Below, piece after piece: positions 21,408 through 29,252 of a stretch of 64,000 nucleotides of DNA. The DNA lies in contig NZ_JAVIWJ010000001.1 of assembly GCF_034314105.1 (NCBI RefSeq), positions 2,501-66,500 of the forward strand, read 5' to 3'. Position numbers and translations under genes: made by a program. The notes below the pieces were generated by a model. It did no database searches and had not been told where the DNA came from. It saw nothing but the letters and a program-made list of their open reading frames with translations. The stretch comes from Pseudomonas sp. AB6. GTDB lineage: Bacteria; Pseudomonadota; Gammaproteobacteria; Pseudomonadales; Pseudomonadaceae. Within the stretch, counting starts at the first letter, position 1, and every line of letters begins with the position of its first letter.

Positions 21408-22571
21408 ATGCGCTTTATTGGAAAGCTTCTTACTCTTTGTCTGTTATCAAGCAGCTGCCTCTTTTTCGGTAATGTTGCTGTGGCGAATGCCGAACCGCGC
21501 AACATCGATGCCGTTGTGCAAGATGCCGCTCACTCCGTCATGAGTCATTACAACGTCGCGGGCTTAGCCATCGCGATCACCGTGGATGGCAAGCCGCGTT
21601 TCTACAACTACGGAGTGGCCTCCAGAGAAACGCAGCAGCCGGTCAACAACGGCACGCTGTTCGAGATAGGCTCGGTCAGCAAGACCTTCACGGCGACCCT
21701 GGCGACCTACGCCCAAGCCAGCGGCAAGCTACTGCTCACTGATCGCCCAAGCGCCTATGTGCCTGAACTCAAGGGCAGCCCGTTCGACAACGTGACACTG
21801 ATCAATCTGGCGACCCACACGGCTGGCGGCTTCCCATTGCAGTTTCCTGATGACATACGGAACGCCACGCAGATGATGGCGTACTTCAAGGCATGGCAAC
21901 CGACGTTTGCCCCCGGCACCTACAGAACCTATGCCAACCCAAGCGTCGGAATGCTCGGAATGACTGCCGCCAAGAGCATGGGAATGCCTTTCGACCAAGC
22001 CTTGGAGCATCGGCTGTTTCCCGAACTCGGCATGCCCAACAGCTTCATCACCCTTCCGGCGAACAAGTTGGCCGCCTACGCTCAAGGCTACGACAAGAAC
22101 GACAAGCCCGTCAGACTCAGTCTTGGCGTGCTCGGCGCCGAAGCCTACGGGGTGAAAACGACTTCCAAAGACTTGATTCGGTTCGTCGAAGCCAACATGG
22201 GCCTCACAGACACGAGTCCATTGCTCAAGCGCGCGATGGCCGACACCCACACCGGTTACTTTCAGTTGAGGGCCATGACGCAGGACCTGATCTGGGAGCA
22301 ATACCGCTATCCAGTCTCACTGGACGCATTATTGGAAGGCAACTCGAACAAGATGGCGTACGAGAGCAACGCCGTCACAGCCTTAAATCCGCCTCTGCCA
22401 CCGCAGCAATCTGTCTGGATAAACAAGACCGGATCAACCAACGGATTTGGTGCGTATGTGGCGTTTGTGCCAGCGAAAAAGCTCGGCATCGTGATGCTCG
22501 CGAACAAGAACTTTCCCAATGAAGCCCGGGTTCGTCTGGCTTACCGCATCCTGACTGAACTTCAACCCTGA
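21408..22571 (+). CDS. ampC: Class C (AmpC-type) beta-lactamase
   Basis: 387 residues with a signal peptide (cleavage near ANA at 26-28), so periplasmic. The three active-site signatures of class C are intact: SVSK (Ser89-Lys92), YAN (175-177) and KTG (340-342). The length is normal. It should hydrolyse cephalosporins. It lies 22 bases after a DUF2817 gene, with a Shine-Dalgarno aaggatc. No divergent ampR regulator is present on either side, unlike inducible ampC loci. Confidence 0.93.
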   Translation: MRFIGKLLTLCLLSSSCLFFGNVAVANAEPRNIDAVVQDAAHSVMSHYNVAGLAIAITVDGKPRFYNYGVASRETQQPVNNGTLFEIGSVSKTFTATLATYAQASGKLLLTDRPSAYVPELKGSPFDNVTLINLATHTAGGFPLQFPDDIRNATQMMAYFKAWQPTFAPGTYRTYANPSVGMLGMTAAKSMGMPFDQALEHRLFPELGMPNSFITLPANKLAAYAQGYDKNDKPVRLSLGVLGAEAYGVKTTSKDLIRFVEANMGLTDTSPLLKRAMADTHTGYFQLRAMTQDLIWEQYRYPVSLDALLEGNSNKMAYESNAVTALNPPLPPQQSVWINKTGSTNGFGAYVAFVPAKKLGIVMLANKNFPNEARVRLAYRILTELQP

Positions 22572-22604
22572 CGGTAATTAGATGGACTCGCCCACGCCGA
22601 GGCG

Positions 22605-22928
22605 TCAATGCGCCACGGCTTTACCGACAAAGCCCAGTTCAATGGGCATCTTGATATAAACAAGGCGACGTCTTCGATGGCCAAACGCTCAAATAGCCGC
22701 TGGTCTTCCTCGTCAGTCATTGCCAGCCGTATTTCCATCGGTTGATCGGCCAGCCCGAAAAAGTGAGCTGAATGGCTCTTGCCTGTGTGCCCAAATCCCT
22801 CGATGCCAGACACCCTTGTTGCGCCGCACAGACCCAGTTCTTTTGTCAGGTCGACAATCCATTCCCTGAGCATTTCCCCTCATGGCGATGGTTTGCGGGG
22901 TGTAGAAAATCACTTGAAAGCCATTCAT
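22605..22928 (-). pseudogene. DUF190 gene broken by three frameshifts
   Basis: Reading from the ATG at 22928 (after a good GAAGGAAGG site), the protein begins MNGFQVIFYTPQ, then the DUF190 sequence continues in other frames: MLREWIVDLTKELGL...EGFGHTGKSHSAHFF, and finally RLVYIKMPIELGFVGKAVAH ending at 22605. Three single-base losses (near 22893, 22874 and 22671) restore a complete ~108-residue DUF190 protein. Each break lies in a run of A on the coding strand. DUF190 genes usually follow crcB, as here (12 bases). It may be a real recent pseudogene or sequencing error. Confidence 0.8.
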
Positions 22929-22939
22929 GAGGCCTTCCT

Positions 22940-23323
22940 TCAGCGTCCGCTGATGAATTGAAAGGTCAGCAATCCTAGTGCGGTCATCGCAAGGGAGCCG
23001 AGTACATGCACTGCGATCGAACTGAGCGCCCAGAGCAGGCGCCCTTGTTGAATCAAAATCATGGTCTCGGCCGAAAAAGTAGAAAACGTGGTCAGACCAC
23101 CGCAGAAACCGGTGATGACCAGCAGTCTCCACTCGGCGCTAAGGGTCGGTGTTGCCGCAAAGAATGCCACCGCCAGACCGATGATGTAGCCACCGACCAT
23201 GTTGGCGACCACCGTACCGGGGGGAAGCGTCGGAAACACCGAGTTGAGCTTCATGCCTAATTGCCAGCGCATCAACGCGCCTACGGACGCTCCGAAAGCG
23301 ATGGCGAAAATTGACTTCAGCAT
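22940..23323 (-). CDS. crcB: CrcB/Fluc fluoride channel
   Basis: 127 residues from the ATG at 23323 (a longer frame reaches 23365). Four membrane helices with the family hallmarks [19 protein letters not shown] (the Asn of the pore) and [14 protein letters not shown]. It exports fluoride as a dual-topology dimer. A fluoride riboswitch lies about 140 bases upstream on the same strand, which supports both function and regulation. Confidence 0.95.
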   Translation of the reverse strand: MLKSIFAIAFGASVGALMRWQLGMKLNSVFPTLPPGTVVANMVGGYIIGLAVAFFAATPTLSAEWRLLVITGFCGGLTTFSTFSAETMILIQQGRLLWALSSIAVHVLGSLAMTALGLLTFQFISGR

Positions 23324-23426
23324 AGGCGTAACGCTCCCGACCATCGGAGAGCAGGCTGATGCCAAGGGGGCGAGGTTTTATCGAAGGGGTGCTGATAGGT
23401 CGTATTCAAGGGCCTGTTCTCATAAG

Positions 23427-23456
23427 GAACAAGGCGCACACCTACGCGCCTTGTTC
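23427..23456 (-). promoter_or_regulatory. Long hairpin between the fluoride aptamer and crcB
   Basis: Perfect 11-bp stem gaacaaggcgc / gcgccttgttc with an 8-base loop. It lies downstream of the aptamer in the direction of transcription and has no T-run, so it may be part of the riboswitch expression platform or an ordinary mRNA hairpin. Confidence 0.5.
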
Positions 23457-23463
23457 AGGATTC

Positions 23464-23514
23464 ACGTAGGCATCATCAGCACAAGGCGGTTAGAGGAGGA
23501 ATGCCATCTCCTGC
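23464..23514 (-). promoter_or_regulatory. Fluoride riboswitch (crcB motif)
   Basis: On the minus strand the sequence has the aptamer elements in order: ggagatggcattcctcc, then aaccgcc, then gctgatgatgcc followed by tac. These are the conserved stems and pseudoknot segments of the fluoride aptamer, and very close in wording to the well-studied Pseudomonas syringae example. It leads into crcB. Confidence 0.93.
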
Positions 23515-23604
23515 GTGCATCCTATAGCACGGCGGGGAAATGTATCAAGGTATTAGCCGGAAGCCCTCCCGGCTTTGTTGCTGGCACTCGATGATCCGTC
23601 GCGA

Positions 23605-23913
23605 TTAACCCTCGGAACGCTTGTGTCGCCCGGAGAACATGGTCTGTTTGAACTGCTCGCGTTCTTCGGCCGTCATCGCTTCCCATTTGCGCCAGTCCCG
23701 ACGACCGTGCCAGCCACCGCGCCCACGGAATCCGCCAAACAGGATCCGGCTAAGCAACAGCAACCCTAACGCATGCCCATAGTCGATCACTCGCCCGCCT
23801 GTGAATAACTCTGGAATCACCCAGTTCCACAGCGCCATGACCACCCAGCCCAGCACGGCCACCGCCACGATCCCCAACAGCACCCGTGCCGCAATTCTCA
23901 GTCGATATTTCAT
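23605..23913 (-). CDS. Small membrane protein downstream of an ECF sigma factor
   Basis: 102 residues with two membrane helices (about 9-32 and 46-62) and a charged C-terminus (RDWRKWEAMTAEEREQFKQ) that recalls the helical tail of metal-sensing Spy/CpxP-like proteins only loosely. It begins 12 bases after the sigma gene with GGAGAG before its ATG. Its function is unknown; the operon position suggests a role linked to the sigma factor. Confidence 0.72.
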   Translation of the reverse strand: MKYRLRIAARVLLGIVAVAVLGWVVMALWNWVIPELFTGGRVIDYGHALGLLLLSRILFGGFRGRGGWHGRRDWRKWEAMTAEEREQFKQTMFSGRHKRSEG

Positions 23914-23925
23914 GTGTGCTCTCCG

Positions 23926-24480
23926 TTACGTATCAAGTTCGTCATAAACCGTTTGTAGCCGACTGCGCAAATGCAAGACTGCATAGCGCTTTCGTGCCAA
24001 TAAAGTGTTCACCGCAACGCCGCTTTGCGCCGCTATTTCCTTGAAGCTGTTACCCGCGATTTCATGGGCAATAAACACCTCGCGCTGATTCTCCGGCAGT
24101 TCGTCCAACGCATCCTGCAGCGCGTTAAGTACGGCTGAGCGGGCGAAAATAGCGTCCGGCCCGGCGTCCATCGACGGCAGCGCGAGGTCTAGCCGATACA
24201 CCTCATCGTCATCGTCGGTGCTTTCGTTCATCCCGCCGATGGGTTGTTCTTTCTTCTTGCGAAACCGGTCAATGATCCAATTTCGCGCTACCCGGAAAAG
24301 CCATGCACTGGCCTGCTCAATCGTTGCCGGAAGGCGATAGGCTTGAACGAATTCATAAAACACGTCCTGCAAAATGTCTTCGGCCTCAGTCGAGTCACGT
24401 ACCCTGCGCCGAATGAAATTCCCCAGCTTGGTGCGTTCGCGCAAGACAGTCGCGGTGATGTCGCTGTTTCGGTCTGTCAT
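23926..24480 (-). CDS. ECF-type RNA polymerase sigma factor
   Basis: 184 residues from the ATG at 24480 (MTDRNSDITATVLRER); an in-frame ATG at 24507 adds nine residues. Region 2 is DSTEAEDILQDVFYEFVQAY and ASAWLFRVARNWIIDRFRKKK; region 4 is LPENQREVFIAHEIAGNSFKEIAAQSGVAV. No anti-sigma gene is recognisable next to it; the following gene is a small membrane protein that could play that part. Confidence 0.88.
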   Translation of the reverse strand: MTDRNSDITATVLRERTKLGNFIRRRVRDSTEAEDILQDVFYEFVQAYRLPATIEQASAWLFRVARNWIIDRFRKKKEQPIGGMNESTDDDDEVYRLDLALPSMDAGPDAIFARSAVLNALQDALDELPENQREVFIAHEIAGNSFKEIAAQSGVAVNTLLARKRYAVLHLRSRLQTVYDELDT

Positions 24481-24507
24481 CAAGTTCCGGCTGTGCGAGG
24501 GGTCCAT

Positions 24508-24814
24508 GGAGATGAAGACGTTTTAACGGCAGAAATATTGTGTGGGGTGATGTTTTTATTTTGTGCGGATGCTGGCCAGTAGGTAGCTCACGAAGCCTAG
24601 CGCCCGCGTCGGTATGCCAGCCTCAAAAGGACGCGTCGCGGATGGCTGCGCACGTTATCAACGTGAATCCGATGTGCGACGACTTGATGGAAAGAGGCAA
24701 GTCGCTATGCTTTATCAGGATCGCATCCCTAAGATTTCCGTCCCCTCTCCCATGCGGGTGGGGATGCTGGGGGCTATAAGGCTATAAAAGGAGAGATGCC
24801 CAGACACAAGAAAG
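24508..24814. other. Intergenic chromosome left of the island
   Basis: No gene recognised. A short frame at 24540-24779 on the plus strand has no supporting feature. The far right end runs into the tRNA-Met downstream sequence that forms the left att repeat. Confidence 0.4.
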
Positions 24815-24884
24815 CCCGCACTAGGCGGGCTTCTTGAGGTGGTTTATAGACTGCTGTAGACATCTGTAAACCGGTACTTGGTGG
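24815..24884. repeat. Left attachment-site repeat (attL)
   Basis: 70 bases identical to 41597-41666. The repeat ends with the CCACCA 3' end of tRNA-Met (read on the minus strand) and contains a terminator-like hairpin (cccgc-actag-gcggg). After it, 24885-24902 (tacacagtaacttgaact) still resembles the tRNA T-arm, imperfectly. This marks the far end of the integrated element. Confidence 0.9.
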
Positions 24885-24951
24885 TACACAGTAACTTGAA
24901 CTGACAACTTATATCGTTGAATTTGAAGTAATTTTTAGTTGTTAATTTTCA

Positions 24952-24972
24952 CAGGCATACATGCAGGCATAC
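24952..24972. repeat. Paired gcatac boxes, left end of island
   Basis: Two copies of caggcatac at a 12-bp interval (24952-24960 and 24964-24972), followed by aag. A very similar pair is found at the other end of the island, in the same direction and with the same interval, so they are candidate integrase arm-type binding sites. Confidence 0.5.
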
Positions 24973-24999
24973 AAGCTGAGTAGCGCTGGGCTCAGCGGA

Positions 25000-25233
25000 T
25001 CACACCTTCTTCCCATCGATCCGCACGCTGACCTTCCCGCTGTTTGAGTTCGGAATCCACAGTTCAACCACTTTGCCCAGCTCGGTAGTGACCGTGATCA
25101 CCACGCTACTTGGCGGCGGGCGCAAGTCATCACCACAGATCAGCTCAACGATCAGCTCACAGGACACTCCCTCATCGAACGGGTCCCATAAATCGCCATT
25201 TACAAGTGGTGCAGATACCTTGATGTTCGACAT
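25000..25233 (-). CDS. Small protein of unknown function
   Basis: 77 residues, MSNIKVSAPLVNGDLWDPFDEG at the start, rich in Val, probably all beta. ATG preceded by CGGAGATATGGA. It lies at the left edge of the island, transcribed towards attL. No family recognised. Confidence 0.55.
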   Translation of the reverse strand: MSNIKVSAPLVNGDLWDPFDEGVSCELIVELICGDDLRPPPSSVVITVTTELGKVVELWIPNSNSGKVSVRIDGKKV

Positions 25234-25577
25234 TCCATATCTCCGGGCTGGTTAGGTTGCAGCGCTGACGTTACCTGATGTGCCAGCAACATTCCCGCCT
25301 CATACTGAGACGCCCAGAGACGTTAGATGCACAACTCCTCGGGATAACCCCCAAATCGGTTTTGCATCGCTTGTCGACTTCCCCATAGCGCAGTGCCATT
25401 ACCCCCTGGCGCCAACCCCAGTCGACAACTTAGCAGGGTGTTGACACACATCATTGAGTGTTGTTTTGCAGATCAGGTTATTTAATGCATTCGAGCGTAG
25501 TTCATTGTTTCATTTGACTTGAATTAGTGGCATGTTGCCGGTATCAACGAGGACCACTCACCGCAAGGAGCGTCTGA
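25234..25577. other. Intergenic region
   Basis: No gene seen. A ttgacaca box at about 25441-25448 upstream of the gene at 25578 could be a -35 element, but no clear -10 was identified. Confidence 0.3.
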
Positions 25578-25904
25578 ATGTCGTACCCGAAAGCAGATAT
25601 AGTCATATTCAACGGGTCAGGAGAGCCGATTAAGCTTTCTGCCATTCCATTCCATTACACCCCTGGCGAACGAACTCTTGTCCATGGAGGCTTCGTCCAG
25701 CGTGCAGGCAAGCTTGGGCTGCTTACTGAGGCATTCGCGAACTGGACCGGAACCCATGTAATCGACCTAACCGGCTTAAGTGGCCGAGACGGCGACTACA
25801 CCTTTGAGGTCAAGAACAGTCTTAACCCGCCGAGGTTGGAAGGCGATTGGATGTGGTTCGATGTAATGCCAAACGGTGTGCAGCCTTACAGCGATAACCA
25901 CTAA
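25578..25904 (+). CDS. Small protein of unknown function
   Basis: 108 residues starting MSYPKADIVIFNGSGEP; AAGGAG lies nine bases before the ATG. Mixed alpha/beta composition without cysteine or membrane helix. It is an isolated gene in the left part of the island. Not recognised. Confidence 0.6.
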   Translation: MSYPKADIVIFNGSGEPIKLSAIPFHYTPGERTLVHGGFVQRAGKLGLLTEAFANWTGTHVIDLTGLSGRDGDYTFEVKNSLNPPRLEGDWMWFDVMPNGVQPYSDNH

Positions 25905-26215
25905 CTTAAGGCTGGGCAAATGGGCGCGCGGTGCTGTGAGGAGTCCGCTTAATAATTGCACCTATATTGCCCAGCATTTCGATGCTCCTAGGCCGCTACC
26001 TGTCCGTTTCGCATCTGTACCGCAACGCGTGTCTTGAACGCTACGCTGGCACTTTCGTCGACGCGTATCGCGGAGGAGAACCTGGCGGGTTAAAACGCTT
26101 TCTTGGCCGAATTGGCCTTCTAAACTCACGCCAAATCTGCGCCAATCTTGGAGGCATTCCTTCCAGCGGAAGCGAGCGACAAACGAAGTTGGTGTAGTGA
26201 GTACACAAGCTGGGC
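25905..26215. other. Region upstream of the relaxase remnant
   Basis: Short frames on both strands only (for example 25967-26197 plus), none with a good start site. The missing N-terminal part of the MobV relaxase would be expected here but is not seen. Confidence 0.35.
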
Positions 26216-26823
26216 TTGGGGTATTTGCACGTCGGGGGCGCGTCGAGTGCTGCCGCGCTTGCCAATGCGGTGTTGGCCAAGCTGCCGGAAAGAAGGCGCA
26301 AGGGTGCGGTGCTCTGCATTGAATACTTGATCACAGCGAGTCCTGAGGCATTCGCCAGGCATGGCGGGACGATGCCCGACACCGGTGGTTACTTTGATCG
26401 AGCCATAGCTTGGCTGAAGGCTCGACACGGTGGCGCGAACATTGTCTGTGCCGAGATTCACCTGGATGAGACCACGCCTCACCTTGTCGCGTATGTCGTG
26501 CCGCTGACCAAGGACGGGAGGCTGTCGGTACGTGACTTCCTCGGTGGTGCCGCCAAGCTGCGCAAGATGCAGACCGATTTCCATCATTGGAGCGAGAAGC
26601 CGTTCGGGCTGTCTCGTGGCATTGAGCGAGCGACAGCCACTTTGCATAAGGTCGGGCAGTATTACCATGCGCTCGCCGCCACTGCGCCAGTCAGTAAACG
26701 ATCAGACTTGGCCGCTGCCGCCTGGGCATGCAGACGTCAAACTATAAGGCGCAGTTTCTGGAGTCTGTTTCGTCATACAGAGCTCTCAACGCCGCCCTGG
26801 TAATCCCACCACCTTCCAGATGA
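26216..26823 (+). pseudogene. MobV/Pre-family relaxase remnant
   Basis: The frame encodes the central catalytic part of a plasmid mobilisation relaxase: CIEYLITASPEAF, then IVCAEIHLDETTPHLVAYVV, with the HxDExTPH metal-binding motif intact, then DFLGGAAKLRKMQTDFH. About 80 N-terminal residues are absent; in-frame stops precede the apparent TTG start. Near 26721 a missing C shifts the frame: ...DLAAAA continues as LGMQTSNYKAQFLESVSSY to the stop at 26821. The usual long C-terminus is also missing. It is most likely dead. Confidence 0.78.
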
Positions 26824-27097
26824 GCGGTACTCAACTGGCGTCTCGATTGTGGCGGTTTCACCACAATAGCTCGCTGGTGCCGATGACTTCCTCTGAATCG
26901 TGGAAGGCGTAGTGGACGAACTCATATGGATTGCGACCTAAATTAATCCAATGCTTTTGGATGATTAGCCTACACTGGCTTGTGAGCGCCGGGCCAGATT
27001 TACCTTAGGCAAGCTCATCAAGTCGTAAATAATTACGGCTTCCTTATCATCTGAGGCGAGAGTCATTTGGGCTGACTTTTGTTAGGATTATTTTAAA
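26824..27097. other. Intergenic region with possible minus-strand gene debris
   Basis: On the minus strand a 33-codon frame begins MTLASDDKEAVIIYDLMSLP (about 27070 downwards) and, in a shifted frame, the segment NPYEFVHYAFHDSEEVIGTS ends at a TGA near 26860. Together they look like a short gene of unknown family broken by one frameshift. This is tentative. Confidence 0.3.
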
Positions 27098-27391
27098 ATG
27101 ATTTCGACACTGGAACTACGACATATTGTGGAACAAAGCTTTCTGCCAAACCGCTGTGAATGCACTCTCTCGGCCGATTCGTCTTTGACCGTGCGCGTTT
27201 TTCAAGAAGGTGGAGATAGGGAGAGTCTGGTTGTCACCGGAATCACCACTGCGTCGCTCAATACCAGTCGTACTATTTCAAGTTTCATTGCGGAACTTCA
27301 GCAAGACCTTGAAAACGCTAGCTCCTCTCATAACCATCTTGAACCAATAGGCACAGGCTATTCGGTTGCGGCACCCTACTTGGTGAAGTGA
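27098..27391 (+). CDS. DUF1652 family protein
   Basis: 97 residues. The pattern MISTLELRHIVEQSFLPNRCEC, LVVTGITTASLNTSR and ISSFIAELQQDLE is the DUF1652 signature, common and of unknown role in Pseudomonas. AGGA precedes the start at a rather long 13 bases. It has several paralogues in typical genomes, so its place in the island may be acquired cargo. Confidence 0.78.
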   Translation: MISTLELRHIVEQSFLPNRCECTLSADSSLTVRVFQEGGDRESLVVTGITTASLNTSRTISSFIAELQQDLENASSSHNHLEPIGTGYSVAAPYLVK

Positions 27392-27483
27392 AATCCTTCG
27401 ACGGATACTCCCCTGTCATTCCTCTCACTGCCATGCGCTATCTATATCAACCTCACTGACGAAGGAATAAGTGAGGTTGCGGC

Positions 27484-27816
27484 CTATTCCTGTGTATCTT
27501 GCTCGAAAAGTGTCGAAATCAATTTTTTGATGTCGTCTTGTACGTCCTTCGGCAGGCCTTCCAGCTCATGCAATACCTTAGTGTCCATAATGGTCATGCT
27601 ATCCGTTGGCCGCACTTTCTTGACTCCCGTCACCACAAATAAAATATCCACACCTGCTTTTGCAACTGAAGACAGATAGGTGGCATTCGGAAACCGCGCA
27701 CCTCGCTCGTACATGCCCTGAGCGTTTGGTTCTATGTCACCGATAGTCGCTAATGCTTGCTGCGAAAGTCCGAGGCGTTTTCGCTCTTCCTTCAATCTAG
27801 CGCTCATATCCTGCAT
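27484..27816 (-). CDS. XRE-family transcriptional regulator
   Basis: 110 residues. An N-terminal Cro/C1-type helix-turn-helix (LKEERKRLGLSQQALATIGDI..NAQGMYERGARFP, about 6-45) is followed by YLSSVAKAGVDILFVVTG and a C-terminal helix that probably dimerises. AAGGAAT precedes the ATG. It shares the DILFVVTG/DILYVLTG region with the second XRE gene at 29046. Likely a repressor of island genes. Confidence 0.85.
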   Translation of the reverse strand: MQDMSARLKEERKRLGLSQQALATIGDIEPNAQGMYERGARFPNATYLSSVAKAGVDILFVVTGVKKVRPTDSMTIMDTKVLHELEGLPKDVQDDIKKLISTLFEQDTQE

Positions 27817-27954
27817 GGGAATTCCTTCTAGCTCGTCTAGGTATTCTATCAGTGTACGAGCGATTGGCTAGTGTGTGAACCGCGCAACTGTCTATCACAA
27901 ACTTAACATCTGTCCACTTTGTATATAGCTTCCTAGTCTAAAGGGAGGAGTGCG

Positions 27955-28200
27955 CTAAATATCATCCGAGAGATCTCGACTTACTAACGATTCGTCAGGT
28001 CGTGACTCAGGCTCTACGCAAAGCTTCATCCCAAGCGCAACCGCAGACCTATGAGACTTACCCCGAAACCCTTTCTTGATTCCGTACAGCACCTGATAAG
28101 TCGTAGAAGGATCAAGGCCATGGGTTCGAGCAAAGTCCGAAACGCTAATTCCCTGCGCTCGAAGCCAACTCCGTGCCTCTTCAGGCGTCCGAATCGTCAT
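27955..28200 (-). CDS. Small helix-turn-helix DNA-binding protein
   Basis: 81 residues from the ATG at 28200; an upstream in-frame TTG at 28215 is less likely. EEARSWLRAQGISVSDFARTHGLDPSTTYQVLYGIKKG holds a helix-turn-helix, and GKSHRSAVALGMK follows, as in a family of phage-like regulators next to XRE repressors. Target unknown. Confidence 0.75.
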   Translation of the reverse strand: MTIRTPEEARSWLRAQGISVSDFARTHGLDPSTTYQVLYGIKKGFRGKSHRSAVALGMKLCVEPESRPDESLVSRDLSDDI

Positions 28201-28389
28201 AGTTTTCAGTCCCAATCAGCATAATTTTGCCCAGCCTGGTAAAAGGATTTTTTCAATGCCTGTGAACGGGTTGACCGGTGGACATCAGAGGAATTCAAAG
28301 CGTTTTGGATGAAATGACATTCTATTTGACGTCTATGATGAGGATGACATCGACTTTTTGTCCGTACGAAATAACAGGGAGATTTTCCG

Positions 28390-28674
28390 ATGTCCAGTTC
28401 AGAACATGCTTACTGGTTAGCTTCAGCTATGAGCGACAGCACCGACCTTGGGGATCGGCTGATCGGCTGGAACGGGCGGTGGTTGATGATGGGTAATCTT
28501 GTCGTCTGTTATACCTGCCTGGCATCGCAACCCGCGTCCCATGCAGGCAGACAATTCGAGCATCAATCAGGCTGCGTCGCAGAGGATAGCTATCCTTACC
28601 CATGGCGCGAACTGGCAGAAATTCTGTCCCACCTGCCTCCAATGACGGTGGACAAAGCGCCCGCTAGAGAATGA
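28390..28674 (+). CDS. CCHC zinc-knuckle mini-protein A
   Basis: 94 residues, ATG after GGGAG. It carries C-x2-C-x14-H-x3-C (CYTC...H...C) and then YPWRELAEILSHLPP. The next gene encodes a shorter paralogue with the identical Cys/His spacing. The residues suggest a small zinc-binding module; partner and function are unknown. Confidence 0.7.
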   Translation: MSSSEHAYWLASAMSDSTDLGDRLIGWNGRWLMMGNLVVCYTCLASQPASHAGRQFEHQSGCVAEDSYPYPWRELAEILSHLPPMTVDKAPARE

Positions 28675-28756
28675 AAGCATTAAGCCCGACTTTGGCGGGC
28701 TAAAGCATAGAACGGTAATTTGACTGTAGGCGTCGTTTAAGACGGAGGACTTAGGT

Positions 28757-28966
28757 ATGGGCGATCAATTCACAGAGTGGGGAAAGCGCTGGAATTTATA
28801 TGGGAGGAATATAAGTTGCGTGGAATGCATGATGACGCAAAATTTAGACGACGCTGGACAGTCATTTCTCCACGGCGTGTGCTGTACAAAAAAAAGTGAG
28901 GACCATCAGTACCCTTGGAAAGAACTGGCCGAAATTCTAAGATGCTTGCCGGGTCACAAACGCTGA
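28757..28966 (+). CDS. CCHC zinc-knuckle mini-protein B
   Basis: 69 residues, ATG eight bases after GGAGG. It has the same C-x2-C-x14-H-x3-C spacing (CVEC...H..CC) and the same ending YPWKELAEILRCLP as the upstream paralogue, so the pair arose by duplication. About 80 bases separate them; they may be cotranscribed. Function unknown. Confidence 0.7.
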   Translation: MGDQFTEWGKRWNLYGRNISCVECMMTQNLDDAGQSFLHGVCCTKKSEDHQYPWKELAEILRCLPGHKR

Positions 28967-29045
28967 CTCTGCATGACGAAAACGATACTTAGCAAACAGC
29001 GTAACAGCGGATATGGATACGATTTCAGCATACGAGACTTAAACC

Positions 29046-29252
29046 TCAACGCTCTGGTTTTCCAGTTAAAACATACAAAATATCCATGCCCGTACTCGAG
29101 ATTTTAGCAAAATAATCAGCTCGGGGAATACTGATTCCTTTCTCGTACGAGCGCTGCGTTTTCGATCCTACCCCGCCGACTTTACCAAGCTCCTGCTGAG
29201 TCAATCCAATCCGGATGCGTTCTTGTAGTAAGCGCAAAGCTATCTCATTCAT
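29046..29252 (-). CDS. XRE-family transcriptional regulator (short)
   Basis: 68 residues, essentially one Cro/C1-type helix-turn-helix: LQERIRIGLTQQELGKVGGVGSKTQRSYEKGISIP, then ISSTGMDILYVLTGKPER. It lacks the C-terminal extension of the regulator at 27484. The family is common beside phage-like operators; targets unknown. Confidence 0.82.
   Translation of the reverse strand: MNEIALRLLQERIRIGLTQQELGKVGGVGSKTQRSYEKGISIPRADYFAKISSTGMDILYVLTGKPER

Noticed and set aside
26126..26668. 180-codon minus-strand frame opposite the relaxase remnant
   Set aside because: The plus strand encodes the recognisable MobV motif; the opposite frame has no features.
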